DNA from: Xenorhabdus anantnagensis
GTDB taxonomy: Bacteria > Pseudomonadota > Gammaproteobacteria > Enterobacterales > Enterobacteriaceae
Assembly (NCBI RefSeq): GCF_028598555.1
Contig: NZ_JAQRFN010000002.1
Location: 124,001-188,000, forward strand
Reading direction: 5' to 3'
Length of the DNA: 64,000 nucleotides
Shown here: piece after piece, positions 1 through 9,815 of the stretch
Numbering within the stretch: the first letter of the stretch is position 1
How the letters are laid out: the number at the start of each line of letters is the position of its first letter
Translations under genes and position numbers: made by a program
Notes under the pieces: generated by a model
Told to the model about the DNA's origin: nothing
Database searches by the model: none
Seen by the model: the letters and a program-made list of their open reading frames with translations, nothing else

Positions 1-960
1 ATATTCTACGTTTACCCTAAAAAATTAACACCACTAATATTTCAAGTTGACTCTATGGTGATAAATGTTACAGGACGTATATCATCAAAGAATAAGATAT
101 ATATCATAGATAATAACAAAGAAGATTTAACTCTTCCTCCACCTGACATACTCGGAGATGACGGAAAATTATGGGTGAATCCCAGCTCAAATTTCTTTAC
201 GCTTTTGATTCAAGATTATCCTGATGCTAAAATAAATGACACTATACTATTTTTCATTGATAATAAATACGTGAATAAATTCTTTGTTGTTGAAGATATT
301 AGTGCATTAGAAAATAGTTATATGACTTTTCCTTATAACCTTCTTACAAAAAATAAATCTGTTAATTTTTCTTATACTATTGTGAATAATATAGGCTTGA
401 CCCGTTCTTCAACTCCCAAAAGTATAACATATTCTGGCGGAGCATATAATCAACCAACCGCTAACTTAGAAAGAACATATGACAGTTGTATAGTTTATAG
501 CAGTGATGGCGATAGTGATGATAAAAACATGGTCAATACTTCAATTGTTGAAAAAGATATAGCGCACAGATGTAAAAACTCTCACCACGAAGGATTATTT
601 GTTAAAATAATAGGAACCAGTGATCATAAAGATAAAACAAAAGTTCCATTTGGTGCTGAAGTGATATTAAATTTATATGTTAATAATTATCCAAATACAG
701 TTTATCAGTCTAAGCTTAAGTTAATGCCATCTCAACCTGATAGCCATGATAGTAATACAGCAACATTACTGTTTGGTATTCCTTTTAATTATGTTGGGCA
801 TATAGATAATGGCGAGATTTATTTTGACTTTCAGGTTAATTACTATGGGGATATTTCTTATGGTCAAATTTGGCAAGCCAGCCTTCATACAGTACGGCCA
901 GGAGGAGAGCTTCCGGGGGATGCTTGCCCTGATGGTGTAACTTGGTCTGGTATATGGTGA
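1..960 (+). CDS. Hypothetical protein, 5' partial, tandem paralogue of the next gene
   Basis: The reading frame is open from the first base of the window, so this is the C-terminal part of a longer gene; the ATG at 55 is probably internal. About 319 residues are visible. The segment before the ATG (YVYPKKLTPLIFQVDS) lines up with RVYPIMNTPVVIDLIS in the downstream gene. Further shared blocks are the TILFF/DCILFF strand, ITYSGGAYNQP versus IKYTGGQLNTP, and LFVKIIGT versus LYVKLIST, so the two genes are tandem paralogues. Beta-rich with no catalytic motif I recognise. The stop is followed 90 bases later by the next gene on the same strand. Codon use is strongly A+T biased compared with the core genes downstream, suggesting acquired DNA. 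Function unknown. Confidence 0.75.
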   Translation: MFYVYPKKLTPLIFQVDSMVINVTGRISSKNKIYIIDNNKEDLTLPPPDILGDDGKLWVNPSSNFFTLLIQDYPDAKINDTILFFIDNKYVNKFFVVEDISALENSYMTFPYNLLTKNKSVNFSYTIVNNIGLTRSSTPKSITYSGGAYNQPTANLERTYDSCIVYSSDGDSDDKNMVNTSIVEKDIAHRCKNSHHEGLFVKIIGTSDHKDKTKVPFGAEVILNLYVNNYPNTVYQSKLKLMPSQPDSHDSNTATLLFGIPFNYVGHIDNGEIYFDFQVNYYGDISYGQIWQASLHTVRPGGELPGDACPDGVTWSGIW

Positions 961-1056
961 CCCAATTTTTCGATATTTAATCATAATATACTCATATGAC
1001 ACTAATTAGTTCTTTATAAAAACTATATAACTAATAAATTGTAAAAGAGGATGAAT

Positions 1057-2676
1057 ATGTTTAATAGCGATGAGGAAATTTATAGCTTGAATTTATCTGT
1101 TAATAATGACTCTGATGTTATCATTGGCCATAGGTTTTATCTTGATATAGAGATAATACCAAAAACAATAACAGAAAATCAATTTGATATAGAAATAAAG
1201 GATATCAGTGGGTTTAAACATATAGATGTCATTCACCCTATAAAATACCAACGGGATAAGAATTCATATAATATGAGTGTGCTATGTGTTGTCAATGATA
1301 ATGATTCAATAAAAGCAGGTGAAAATATATATTTTACACTCACTGGCATTAATAAAGTAGTAAGGTTTTATGCAAAAGATTTAGTCAAAAGTACGATTCA
1401 GTTGAAGAAAAATAAAAGTGTCTGTATGACACCGAATGATGATGATATAGATAATAATAAAGAACACTATATCAGTTATTGTACTACATTATTTGATACA
1501 AACGGTCAATTACTGAAAAACATTCCTGTTCAAATTTTTTCTGAAAATAAAGAGGACATAGAAAGAAGTATCATCATCACGACTGATCCTGACAAGCCAG
1601 AACAAAAACCTGAAATCATTAAGCCCCATAATGATGGGGACAAAATTGAGGTGATCATTACTAGTGGTGAGGACGGAAAAGTGAAATTTCGTGTATATCC
1701 CATTATGAATACACCTGTTGTTATAGATTTGATCAGTAAAATAGAAGGGGTAGCTGAATATCATTCCGGTACTATACATATGGTTTCTATTTTTCCATCT
1801 GATAATAATACGTTACCTAATCCCCCATATATTCCCGAATTATCTGGAAATTTATTGAGTAGTGATGGCCGAAAATTTTTTGACATTCAGATTGATTCTT
1901 ATCCAAATGTATCAATGACAGACTGTATTTTATTTTTCAATAAAAAAAATAATGACAGCTCTTTTGATCCAGAAGGGTTAATATTGCCCGTAAAAAAAAT
2001 TTCCGATGTTGTGGAACCGAATGGTCAAGATAACTCATCTTATACATTTTTGATGCGAAGAGATATATTTCCACCTGAAGAAGATTCTATTTTTTATTAT
2101 GTAATATCTCCAGAATTTGGTGACAGCATCTTTTCTGAATCTCAACAAATTAAATATACAGGAGGTCAACTAAACACACCTAATTACAATGTGAATAGAG
2201 TATTTAATATGCCTGATGTTTTCTCAAGCTTTGCCAACATAAAAAGTGATCCTAAACTTGAGAATTCTGATGATGATAAAAAAACATTTAACGAAATAAT
2301 TACTCCAAGAGACATCTCCAATTATCCTATAAGTGGTTGTCAACTATATGTAAAACTTATTTCCACTAATGATGAAAGTGATCTGGCTCATCCACTTTGG
2401 GGGAAGGATATATATTTAAGGATGTATGTTAAATCAAAAAACAAGAACTTTAATAAGATATTTAAAATCACTTCACCTTATACTCCAGATGAATCAGGAG
2501 GAAAAATGGCAACAGCTATCATTAAAATTTATTCGCCAGAACTTAATGATATCAGGGAGAATATAAACGGTGGTCTAGGAATGATCTATTTTGAATATTA
2601 TACAATTAATCCACTTAACCAAGAAAAAACATATAGCCATTATTGGAAAAGTGAAATTTTAACAAGTGATTTATGA
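1057..2676 (+). CDS. Hypothetical protein with an Ig-like (Big-1-like) segment, paralogue of the upstream gene
   Basis: About 539 residues. I place the start at the ATG at 1057 rather than 1051, because the AGAGG ribosome binding site at 1046-1050 would touch the earlier ATG but sits 6 bases from the second. No signal peptide is seen. Residues around 140-245 look like an invasin-type Ig domain: a strand ending LFDTNGQLLKNIPVQIF, then TSGEDGKVKFRVYP. The remaining C-terminal half repeats the upstream gene's domain (YPNVSMTDCILFF, IKYTGGQLNTPNYNVNRVF, GCQLYVKLIS). No enzyme motif is visible. The A+T-rich composition and isolated position next to the ftsP-parC core suggest horizontal transfer. 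Surface or secreted structural protein is a guess only. Confidence 0.7.
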   Translation: MFNSDEEIYSLNLSVNNDSDVIIGHRFYLDIEIIPKTITENQFDIEIKDISGFKHIDVIHPIKYQRDKNSYNMSVLCVVNDNDSIKAGENIYFTLTGINKVVRFYAKDLVKSTIQLKKNKSVCMTPNDDDIDNNKEHYISYCTTLFDTNGQLLKNIPVQIFSENKEDIERSIIITTDPDKPEQKPEIIKPHNDGDKIEVIITSGEDGKVKFRVYPIMNTPVVIDLISKIEGVAEYHSGTIHMVSIFPSDNNTLPNPPYIPELSGNLLSSDGRKFFDIQIDSYPNVSMTDCILFFNKKNNDSSFDPEGLILPVKKISDVVEPNGQDNSSYTFLMRRDIFPPEEDSIFYYVISPEFGDSIFSESQQIKYTGGQLNTPNYNVNRVFNMPDVFSSFANIKSDPKLENSDDDKKTFNEIITPRDISNYPISGCQLYVKLISTNDESDLAHPLWGKDIYLRMYVKSKNKNFNKIFKITSPYTPDESGGKMATAIIKIYSPELNDIRENINGGLGMIYFEYYTINPLNQEKTYSHYWKSEILTSDL

Positions 2677-2696
2677 TAAGAATGATAATGATAAAC

Positions 2697-2746
2697 GGCT
2701 GTCGGTCTGACAGCCAATCCCCCAAGATAAGCGAAGCTGGCTTCGC
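2697..2746. terminator. Two hairpins between convergent genes, possible bidirectional terminator
   Basis: A perfect 7-bp stem GGCTGTC/GACAGCC with a 5-base loop (2697-2715) is followed by a 6-bp stem GCGAAG/CTTCGC (2731-2746). They lie between the 3' ends of the hypothetical gene (plus) and ftsP (minus). No clear U-tract follows either stem on either strand, so a terminator role rests on position only. Confidence 0.35.
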
Positions 2747-2804
2747 GTAACAACACAATATATTGGGGTTAATCTGCATTATTAAAACAGTAACAGCGCT
2801 TCAC

Positions 2805-4226
2805 TTAGAAACCCGGAGGATTAACAATCAACTTCCCGGCAACTCCACTATCAGCCCTCTCCAATATCTGGCTGTAATACATAAAAGGAAAATTCTCATA
2901 AGATGGTTGCACCATATTAACCAACAATTCTGCCCGGCTATCAATCCAAACAGTATCTTTCCAGCCATAATCCTGTGGCTCTGGACGTTTGCCATTCAGA
3001 TTGATGACTTTAAATCTTACCCCTTCAATATGCAAAGGCTGAGGTGTTGACGTTGTGACTATCCAACGCTCCCATGCTCCTTGCTGGCTTGTTATATCGA
3101 TTCGATGCTTATTCGCTAGTGAACCATTGCTCCCTGGTGAATAATCTCCCAAATCAATCTGACGGCTTCGAATGGAGGCGTTAATATGTGGATTATCAGC
3201 TACAAGCTGAGTCGGTAATTGATCTGTCACCAAAGGAAGCAACCCACTGGCTTTCAGTGTTAATACTGTGGTTGACAAGAGCTTAGTTGAATATTCCAAC
3301 AGGCCTTTCAAACGATCCATTATGCCTGCCGATTCCCCCGCAGTAATGGTAACACTCTCCCCTTTTGACATATCAATCAGGATCTCACGACGCTCTCCCG
3401 GAGCCAGTGACAATAACTGTACCGCTACGGGAGCAGGCAGCAATCCTTGATCAGTACCAATCATGTAGAACGGGCGTCCATCGCTGAGTTGCAATTCATA
3501 TCGCCGAGCATTAGAAGCATTCAGCAAACGCAGTCTGACCCAACCTCTGGCAACTTCCACGAAAGGATTTTCGACACCATTAACAATCAAGCTATCACCA
3601 AGAAAGCCTTGATTATCCGTTGGGTTGTATTGTGGCACACCAAAATTATCAAACCGCTTATCTTGCAAAATAACAGGAAAATCATCGACACCATAATGTT
3701 TGGGCAACGGCAGGCTACGGCTGCTTTCGTCTTCCACCAGCCACATACCTGCAAGGCCGGCATAAACGTGCCGTGCCATTCGATTTGGGGTATTGGCATG
3801 ATACCAACAGGTGGTTGCAGGCTGGTCTATCTGGATAATCGGCGACCAACTTTCCTTCGGTTTTATCAAACGGGTCGAGCCGCCTATTAAGGTTCCGGGG
3901 ACCAATAACCCCCCTACGGTCATTGAAACCGGTTCAGATAGCCGATTGCTATATATTAATTTGACATAATCCCCTCGGCGCACCCGAATTGTTGGCCCTA
4001 AATAATGTCCGTTAATACCCCAAATGTTAGCATTCTTACGGCCATTAAACGCCCAGTTGGCTTTTTGTATAGTTAAAAACAGTGGTTGTCCTATTCGGGA
4101 TTCCAGTAAGGGAGGGATCGGCAATTGTGTTTGTTGATTTTTCTTGGCTCTAATCACAAAAGGAAGCGCACCTAAACACATTGCCACACCTGAAGCCTGA
4201 ATAAATTGGCGCCGACTCAGTGACAT
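2805..4226 (-). CDS. ftsP: Cell division protein FtsP (SufI), Tat-exported cupredoxin-fold protein
   Basis: Multicopper-oxidase-fold periplasmic protein that stabilises the divisome under stress. The 473-residue length matches the E. coli protein (470). The start at 4226 gives MSLSRRQFIQ with a twin-arginine signal (SRRQFIQASG) and a hydrophobic stretch. GGAG lies upstream at normal spacing; a longer frame to 4355 would bury the Tat signal and is not preferred. Cupredoxin-like features include the IWGINGHYLGPTIRVRRGD segment, WYHANTPNRMARHVYAGLAG and the C-terminal PFMYYSQILE. The copper-ligand histidines of true multicopper oxidases are mostly absent, as in E. coli SufI. It lies downstream of plsC on the same strand, the E. 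coli plsC-ftsP order. Confidence 0.92.
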   Translation of the reverse strand: MSLSRRQFIQASGVAMCLGALPFVIRAKKNQQTQLPIPPLLESRIGQPLFLTIQKANWAFNGRKNANIWGINGHYLGPTIRVRRGDYVKLIYSNRLSEPVSMTVGGLLVPGTLIGGSTRLIKPKESWSPIIQIDQPATTCWYHANTPNRMARHVYAGLAGMWLVEDESSRSLPLPKHYGVDDFPVILQDKRFDNFGVPQYNPTDNQGFLGDSLIVNGVENPFVEVARGWVRLRLLNASNARRYELQLSDGRPFYMIGTDQGLLPAPVAVQLLSLAPGERREILIDMSKGESVTITAGESAGIMDRLKGLLEYSTKLLSTTVLTLKASGLLPLVTDQLPTQLVADNPHINASIRSRQIDLGDYSPGSNGSLANKHRIDITSQQGAWERWIVTTSTPQPLHIEGVRFKVINLNGKRPEPQDYGWKDTVWIDSRAELLVNMVQPSYENFPFMYYSQILERADSGVAGKLIVNPPGF

Positions 4227-4411
4227 ACTTTCTCCACAGAAGAAATGGTCTCTACAACAGAAATAATTTGCACAACGAGAATAGTAATCTCCAATGACTG
4301 CATATAGCCTTCTTCTTCCAAGCTGCGGCTTGAAACTCTTGGGCATACAATTCAAATAATTACTGGGATGAAGACTCCGATATTGTGGCTATCAAGAGTT
4401 ATTATTCTATC

Positions 4412-4451
4412 GATTGCGTTTAATAAAAACGTTAATTTATTAAACGCAATC
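4412..4451. repeat. Perfect 15-bp inverted repeat between plsC and ftsP
   Basis: GATTGCGTTTAATAA (4412-4426) and its exact reverse complement (4437-4451) are separated by 10 bases. It lies in the 335-base gap between the plsC stop and the ftsP start. No U-tract adjoins it. It could be an operator, an mRNA-stabilising stem or a terminator relic; the rest of this gap shows nothing I recognise. Confidence 0.6.
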
Positions 4452-4561
4452 ATATCGCGAATAGGAGAGAAATTCTAAAACTATCTTAAATTTGTGGCGA
4501 TAATCCGGCCAAAATGCAGGAGATCATATTTGATAATTCCAGACAGTTTACTGTCATTCAA

Positions 4562-5293
4562 TTATCCCCGCTTATTCAGCGCCTCGACTTCTTTATCCAG
4601 TTCTTCAATCTTAGTTTGCATCATTTGTCGACAGTGTTCTGCCAGTTCACGCACCTGTTCTTTGGTATATTTCTTGGTGTCAATCGGAGGCAACATTTCA
4701 ACAATAACGGTGCCATTATTCCAACGATTGAGTTTTATTTTATTGTGTGTGGAAGAAACACAGACTGGCACGATAGATACTCCTGCTGCAATGGCTGCAT
4801 GAAAAGCACCTGTTTTAAAGGGCAGTAAACCACGGCCACGACTGCGTGTTCCTTCTGGGAACATCCAGACCGATACCTGATTTTTTTTGATCTGATCGAC
4901 AACCTGCGAAATTGTGCCATGCGCTTTTGTTCGGTTGTTCCTGTCGATCAGGATATTACCTGTCAACCAATAAATCTGGCCAAAAAAGGGAATAAAGACC
5001 AGGCTTTTTTTACCTACAGTGACTGTACGTGGCTGCACCGCATTCGACATAGTAATCATGTCGTAATTGTTTTGGTGATTGCCGATATAAATGCTAGGCC
5101 CATATTCCTGAGCTTCCGCTGGAATACGTTCCAGCAACTTAATGCCAAACACTTTATGCAACTTGCCAAACGCATGACCAAAAGTCATGACATGACGTGG
5201 ATTACGCGGACTGAATAAACAGTAGATACAACCAAAAATAAAGACCAGTATCGTAAACAGAATAACAATTATTCCACGAATGATTGCCAGCAT
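4562..5293 (-). CDS. plsC: 1-acyl-sn-glycerol-3-phosphate acyltransferase PlsC
   Basis: Converts lysophosphatidate to phosphatidate with acyl-ACP or acyl-CoA at the inner membrane. It has 243 residues (E. coli 245), an N-terminal membrane segment (residues 4-25) and the acyltransferase motifs in order: NHQNNYD (HX4D catalytic box, about residue 72), the substrate-binding FPEGTRSRGRG (about residue 145), and IVPVCVSS. C-terminal charged helix ends in EVEALNKRG. It lies between parC and ftsP on the same strand, as in E. coli. A 10-bp perfect hairpin lies 17 bases upstream of its start. Confidence 0.95.
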   Translation of the reverse strand: MLAIIRGIIVILFTILVFIFGCIYCLFSPRNPRHVMTFGHAFGKLHKVFGIKLLERIPAEAQEYGPSIYIGNHQNNYDMITMSNAVQPRTVTVGKKSLVFIPFFGQIYWLTGNILIDRNNRTKAHGTISQVVDQIKKNQVSVWMFPEGTRSRGRGLLPFKTGAFHAAIAAGVSIVPVCVSSTHNKIKLNRWNNGTVIVEMLPPIDTKKYTKEQVRELAEHCRQMMQTKIEELDKEVEALNKRG

Positions 5294-5310
5294 AGCTGCC
5301 CCTTGCTAAG

Positions 5311-5335
5311 CAGGCCAGTGTATTACACTGGCCTG
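5311..5335. repeat. Perfect 10-bp hairpin upstream of plsC
   Basis: CAGGCCAGTG/CACTGGCCTG with a TATTA loop, in the 195-base parC-plsC gap and 17 bases before the plsC start. No U-tract on the minus strand, so it is not a classic intrinsic terminator. It may end parC transcripts by other means or influence plsC translation. Confidence 0.5.
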
Positions 5336-5488
5336 AGATTATGATTGATACCTTTCATCCCGCAATTTGCAGCTCAATTGGTTGTGCCACAAATTGAAAT
5401 CTGTTGGGTATAAATAGCTAATATAAAATAATAACGATAATTATATTAGAAAATAACCATATGAAATATATACCGTTATTACATAAGA

Positions 5489-7741
5489 TTACTGTTTGGG
5501 CATCTCCACTTCAACGCGATCAACACGCTGCAAACCACGAGGTAAAGACGTTCCCTTGCGCCCTCTTTCAGCCCTGAATTTCTGTAAGTCCTCAGGACGA
5601 AGCAATAATTTGCGCTTGCCAAAGTAAAGCGTGATTGAAGATTGTGAAGGCAATACCAACAACCAACTCAACATATCTTCGCCTGATACGGCCTGTACGG
5701 CAGGAATAGAAACAATCTTATTGCCTTTTCCTTTCGAAAGCTGTGGCAGATCAGCCACCGGGAACATCAACATACGACCAGCTTTGGTAATCGCCAGTAA
5801 CATATCATCCTGTTCGTTGTTAATCTCCAGTGGCTGCATTACTTTGGCATTTTCAGGCAAAGTAATCATTGCCTTGCCTGCGCGGTTTTTTGCAATCAAG
5901 TCATTGAAAGTACAGATAAAACCATATCCTGCATCTGATGCCATCAAGAATTTCTGCTCTTCTTTCGCCATCAGAAGGTGTTCAACCGCTGCCCCGGCAG
6001 GCAATGCCAGTTTACCCGTCAAAGGTTCTCCTTGCCCTCTGGCTGAGGGTAAATCCAACGAATCAACAGAGTAGCTGCGTCCAGTGGTATCAATAAAGAC
6101 CACAGGCTGGTTGCTCTTGCCGCGGGCCGCACTGCGGAAGCTGTCACCAGATTTGTAATTCAAACCCGCCGGATCAATCTCGTGCCCTTTCGCACTACGT
6201 ACCCAGCCCATTTCTGACATGATGACTGTAATCGGCTCAGATGGCAGGATGTCATGATCACTCATGGCTTTAGCTTCTGTGCGCTCTTTCAATGGAGAGC
6301 GGCGGTCATCGCCGTAGCTTGCGGCATCGGCAATAATCTCTTTTTTCAGTAACGTACTTAATTTACGCTCAGAACCCAAGATCGCCTGAAGTTTGTCGCG
6401 TTCTTTCGCCAGTTCACCCTGCTCGCCACGGATTTTGACTTCTTCCAGTTTCGCCAAGTGGCGCAATTTCAGTTCAAGAATGGCTTCTGCCTGCGTTTCG
6501 GTTAATCCAAAACGCTGTATCAATACTGGCTTCGGCTCATCTTCATTGCGAATAATGTGGATGACTTCATCAATGTTCAGATATGCCGCCAGCAAACCTT
6601 CCAGAATATGCAGCCGCTTCAGGACTTTTTCCAAACGATAATTCAAGCGATTACGCACCGTCTCGCGGCGGAAAATCAACCATTCACTGAGGATCTCAAC
6701 CAAGCCTTTCACCGAAGGACGGTTATCCAAACCGATCATATTGAGGTTAACGCGATAACTCTTTTCCAGATCAGTGGTTGCAAACAGATGGTTCATGACT
6801 TGTTCGACATCCACGCGATTAGTACGTGGAACAATGACCAAGCGAGTCGGATTTTCGTGATCAGATTCGTCACGCAGATCATCCACCATCGGCAATTTCT
6901 TTGCCCGCATTTGGCTGGCGATTTGCTCCAGTATCTTCGCGCCTGATACTTGATGGGGCAGAGCCGTAATAACGACGTTACCTTCTTCTTTCGACCAAAT
7001 TGCCCGCATCCGCACCGAACCACGACCATTTTTGTAGATCTTGCGGATATCTTCTTTTGGCGTGATGATCTCAGCTTCTGTTGGATAGTCCGGCCCTTTG
7101 ACGTATTCCATTGCTTCATCAAGCGATAGATCAGGCTTATCCAACATGGCAATCAGGGCATTCGCTACCTCACGGGCATTGTGTGGCGGGATGTCAGTCG
7201 CCATACCAACGGCAATACCGGTAGTACCATTCAGCAAGATATTGGGAAGGCGGGCAGGCAGCATTTTAGGCTCCTGCAATGTGCCATCAAAGTTTGGCAC
7301 CCAATTTACAGTTCCCTGTCCCAATTCACTCAACAACAATTCGGCATATTTGGACAAACGGGATTCGGTATAACGCATCGCCGCAAAGGATTTGGGATCA
7401 TCCGGCGCTCCCCAGTTTCCTTGTCCATCCACCAACGGATAGCGGTATGAGAAAGGTTGCGCCATCAAAACCATGGCTTCATAACAGGCCCCATCTCCAT
7501 GCGGATGGTATTTACCGAGAACATCACCGACAGTACGGGCAGATTTTTTAAATTTGGCGCTACTGCTCAGCCCCAATTCTGACATCGCATAGACAATACG
7601 ACGCTGAACAGGCTTTAAGCCATCACCGATAAAAGGCAACGCCCTGTCCATGATGACGTACATGGAGTAATTCAAATAGGCGTTTTCAGTGAACGTGTGG
7701 AGCGGCTGACGCTCCACACCATCGTGAGTTATCTCACTCAT
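5489..7741 (-). CDS. parC: DNA topoisomerase IV subunit A
   Basis: Breakage-reunion subunit of the chromosome decatenase. It has 750 residues (E. coli 752) and collinear domains: winged helix/tower with the catalytic tyrosine in [10 protein letters not shown] (Tyr124 here), coiled-coil gate around residues 330-480, then a beta-pinwheel C-terminal domain from about 500. The quinolone-determining region reads [13 protein letters not shown], with Gly84 where E. coli has Ser80; the Glu84 equivalent (Glu88) is conserved. It follows parE on the same strand after a 105-base gap containing a 15-bp tandem repeat. Confidence 0.97.
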   Translation of the reverse strand: MSEITHDGVERQPLHTFTENAYLNYSMYVIMDRALPFIGDGLKPVQRRIVYAMSELGLSSSAKFKKSARTVGDVLGKYHPHGDGACYEAMVLMAQPFSYRYPLVDGQGNWGAPDDPKSFAAMRYTESRLSKYAELLLSELGQGTVNWVPNFDGTLQEPKMLPARLPNILLNGTTGIAVGMATDIPPHNAREVANALIAMLDKPDLSLDEAMEYVKGPDYPTEAEIITPKEDIRKIYKNGRGSVRMRAIWSKEEGNVVITALPHQVSGAKILEQIASQMRAKKLPMVDDLRDESDHENPTRLVIVPRTNRVDVEQVMNHLFATTDLEKSYRVNLNMIGLDNRPSVKGLVEILSEWLIFRRETVRNRLNYRLEKVLKRLHILEGLLAAYLNIDEVIHIIRNEDEPKPVLIQRFGLTETQAEAILELKLRHLAKLEEVKIRGEQGELAKERDKLQAILGSERKLSTLLKKEIIADAASYGDDRRSPLKERTEAKAMSDHDILPSEPITVIMSEMGWVRSAKGHEIDPAGLNYKSGDSFRSAARGKSNQPVVFIDTTGRSYSVDSLDLPSARGQGEPLTGKLALPAGAAVEHLLMAKEEQKFLMASDAGYGFICTFNDLIAKNRAGKAMITLPENAKVMQPLEINNEQDDMLLAITKAGRMLMFPVADLPQLSKGKGNKIVSIPAVQAVSGEDMLSWLLVLPSQSSITLYFGKRKLLLRPEDLQKFRAERGRKGTSLPRGLQRVDRVEVEMPKQ

Positions 7742-7805
7742 GTATTAATTTCCTCAGAATCTGTATTGACTACCGTGCGCGACATTTTTATTTATTTAGC
7801 ACCAA

Positions 7806-7850
7806 TCATTTATGCGCTAATCAGTTATGCACTAATCAGTTATGCGCTAA
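7806..7850. repeat. 15-bp tandem repeat, 3 units, overlapping the parE stop
   Basis: Units at 7806-7820, 7821-7835 and 7836-7850 of the form TCAGTTATGCGCTAA with 1-2 differences. The last unit contains the parE stop codon (7847-7849). One of several similar short duplications in this window. Confidence 0.8.
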
Positions 7851-9742
7851 ACTTCAATATCGATGGAATCACCCTTCTCTTGCAGCCAATTACGGCGATC
7901 TTCTGAACGTTTCTTCGCCAGAAGCATATCCATGACTGAGAGGGTTTCTTGATAATTTTCATCATCGATAGTCAATTGCACCAGACGGCGAGTGTTGGGG
8001 TCTAATGTGGTTTCGCGCAACTGAATGGGGTTCATTTCACCCAACCCTTTAAAGCGCTGGACGTTCGGTTTACCCCGCTTGCGGCTCAAACGATCCAGTA
8101 TGGCGCTTTTTTCCCCTTCATCCAGTGCATAATGCACTTCTTTGCCGAGGTCGATACGATACAGCGGTGGCATTGCCATATAGACATGCCCGCGTTTCAC
8201 CAGTGTCGGGAAGTGACGGACAAACAAGGCACACAGCAATGTTGCAATATGCAATCCATCGGAGTCCGCATCCGCCAGTATGCAAATTTTACCATAGCGA
8301 AGCTGGCTCAGATCGTCGCTATCCGGATCGATGCCAATTGCCACAGAGATATCATGGACTTCCTGCGAAGCCAGTACTTCATCCGAAGAAACTTCCCATG
8401 TGTTCAGGATTTTTCCGCGCAGAGGCATGATTGCCTGAAATTCACGATCACGGGCTTGCTTCGCAGAACCGCCAGCGGAATCTCCTTCCACCAAAAACAG
8501 TTCAGTAATATTGAGATCTTGCGCAGTACAATCTGCCAATTTACCCGGCAAAGCGGGGCCATTAGTCAGCTTTTTGCGCACGACTTTCTTTGCCGCACGC
8601 ATTCTGCGCTGCGCACTGGCAATCGCCATTTCTGCGAGCTGCTCCGCATCTTGAATGTGCTGGTTTAACCACAGACTGAATGCATCTTTCACCACGCCGG
8701 AAACAAAAGCCGCAGACTGGCGAGAAGAGAGGCGTTCTTTGGTTTGGCCGGCAAATTGCGGATCTTGCATTTTGAGGGACAACACATAAGCACAGCGATC
8801 CCAGATATCATCAGCGGAAAGTTTTACTCCACGCGGCAGTATGTTGCGGAATTCGCAGAATTCACGCATGGCATCCAGCAAGCCTTGGCGCAAGCCGTTA
8901 ACATGAGTTCCCCCCTGTACTGTCGGGATCAGGTTAACATAACTTTCAGTCAATAACTCTCCACCTTCAGGCAGCCATAACAATGCCCAATCAACCGCTT
9001 CAGTATCCCCGCTGAATGTACCGACAAATGGTGCTTTTGGCAGAGTCACCAGCCCATTGACGGCTTCCAGCAGATAATCAGTCAGCCCGTCGGCATAACA
9101 CCATTTCTGTTCGGTATTGTTCAGTTTGTCCTTGAAGACAATTTCAACTCCCGGGCACAGTACCGCTTTCGCTTTCAGCAAATGGGTCAAACGAGTGATA
9201 GAGAAACGAGGGGCATCGAAATAGCTTTCATCCGGCCAGAAATGGACACTTGTTCCGGTGTTGCGTTTACCGCAACTGCCGATAACTTCCAATTCTTGTA
9301 CTTTTTCGCCATTCTCAAAGGCGATCTGGTGAACCTGACTGTTACGACGAACAGTCACTTCCACGCGCTTGGACAGGGCGTTGACTACCGAGATCCCAAC
9401 CCCATGCAAGCCACCAGAAAATTGGTAATTTTTATTGGAGAATTTTCCTCCCGCATGTAGGCGGGTCAGAATCAATTCAACAGCAGAAACTTTTTCTTCA
9501 GGATGGATATCAACCGGCATACCACGGCCATCATCTATCACTTCCAGAGACTGATCGCTGTGAAGGATTACTTCAATATGCTTCGCGTGGCCAGCCAGAG
9601 CTTCGTCCACACTGTTATCGATCACTTCCTGTGCCAGATGGTTCGGACGGGCTGTATCAGTATACATTCCGGGACGACGACGAACTGGCTCCAGGCCACT
9701 GAGGACTTCAATGGCCTCTGCGTTGTAACTAGATTGAGTCAT
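7847..9742 (-). CDS. parE: DNA topoisomerase IV subunit B
   Basis: ATPase subunit of topoisomerase IV, partner of ParC. It has 631 residues (E. coli 630). The GHKL ATP site is visible as EVIDNSVDEALAGHA (about residue 40), DDGRGMPV and GGLHGVGISVVNALS. The TOPRIM domain has LVEGDSAGGSAKQARDRE (about residue 415) and the metal-binding DADSDG (about 490). It is the first gene of the parE-parC pair, with yqiA and cpdA upstream on the same strand, as in E. coli. Confidence 0.97.
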   Translation of the reverse strand: MTQSSYNAEAIEVLSGLEPVRRRPGMYTDTARPNHLAQEVIDNSVDEALAGHAKHIEVILHSDQSLEVIDDGRGMPVDIHPEEKVSAVELILTRLHAGGKFSNKNYQFSGGLHGVGISVVNALSKRVEVTVRRNSQVHQIAFENGEKVQELEVIGSCGKRNTGTSVHFWPDESYFDAPRFSITRLTHLLKAKAVLCPGVEIVFKDKLNNTEQKWCYADGLTDYLLEAVNGLVTLPKAPFVGTFSGDTEAVDWALLWLPEGGELLTESYVNLIPTVQGGTHVNGLRQGLLDAMREFCEFRNILPRGVKLSADDIWDRCAYVLSLKMQDPQFAGQTKERLSSRQSAAFVSGVVKDAFSLWLNQHIQDAEQLAEMAIASAQRRMRAAKKVVRKKLTNGPALPGKLADCTAQDLNITELFLVEGDSAGGSAKQARDREFQAIMPLRGKILNTWEVSSDEVLASQEVHDISVAIGIDPDSDDLSQLRYGKICILADADSDGLHIATLLCALFVRHFPTLVKRGHVYMAMPPLYRIDLGKEVHYALDEGEKSAILDRLSRKRGKPNVQRFKGLGEMNPIQLRETTLDPNTRRLVQLTIDDENYQETLSVMDMLLAKKRSEDRRNWLQEKGDSIDIEV

Positions 9743-9815
9743 GTTGTAATTCTGTCGGTTGCTTCGTTAATAGAGGGCCAATCAGTATTGATATACTGTT
9801 GATAATACCAGTCGC

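Noticed and set aside
2697-2746. REP element between the first genes and ftsP
   Set aside because: The two hairpins do not carry the REP consensus; listed only as possible terminator hairpins.
4227-4355. A 43-residue N-terminal extension of FtsP
   Set aside because: It would bury the Tat signal and has no ribosome binding site; the ATG at 4226 has one.
5489-9742. Many open frames of 80-180 codons antisense to parC and parE
   Set aside because: They are mirror frames of well-conserved proteins and have no ribosome binding sites or family motifs.
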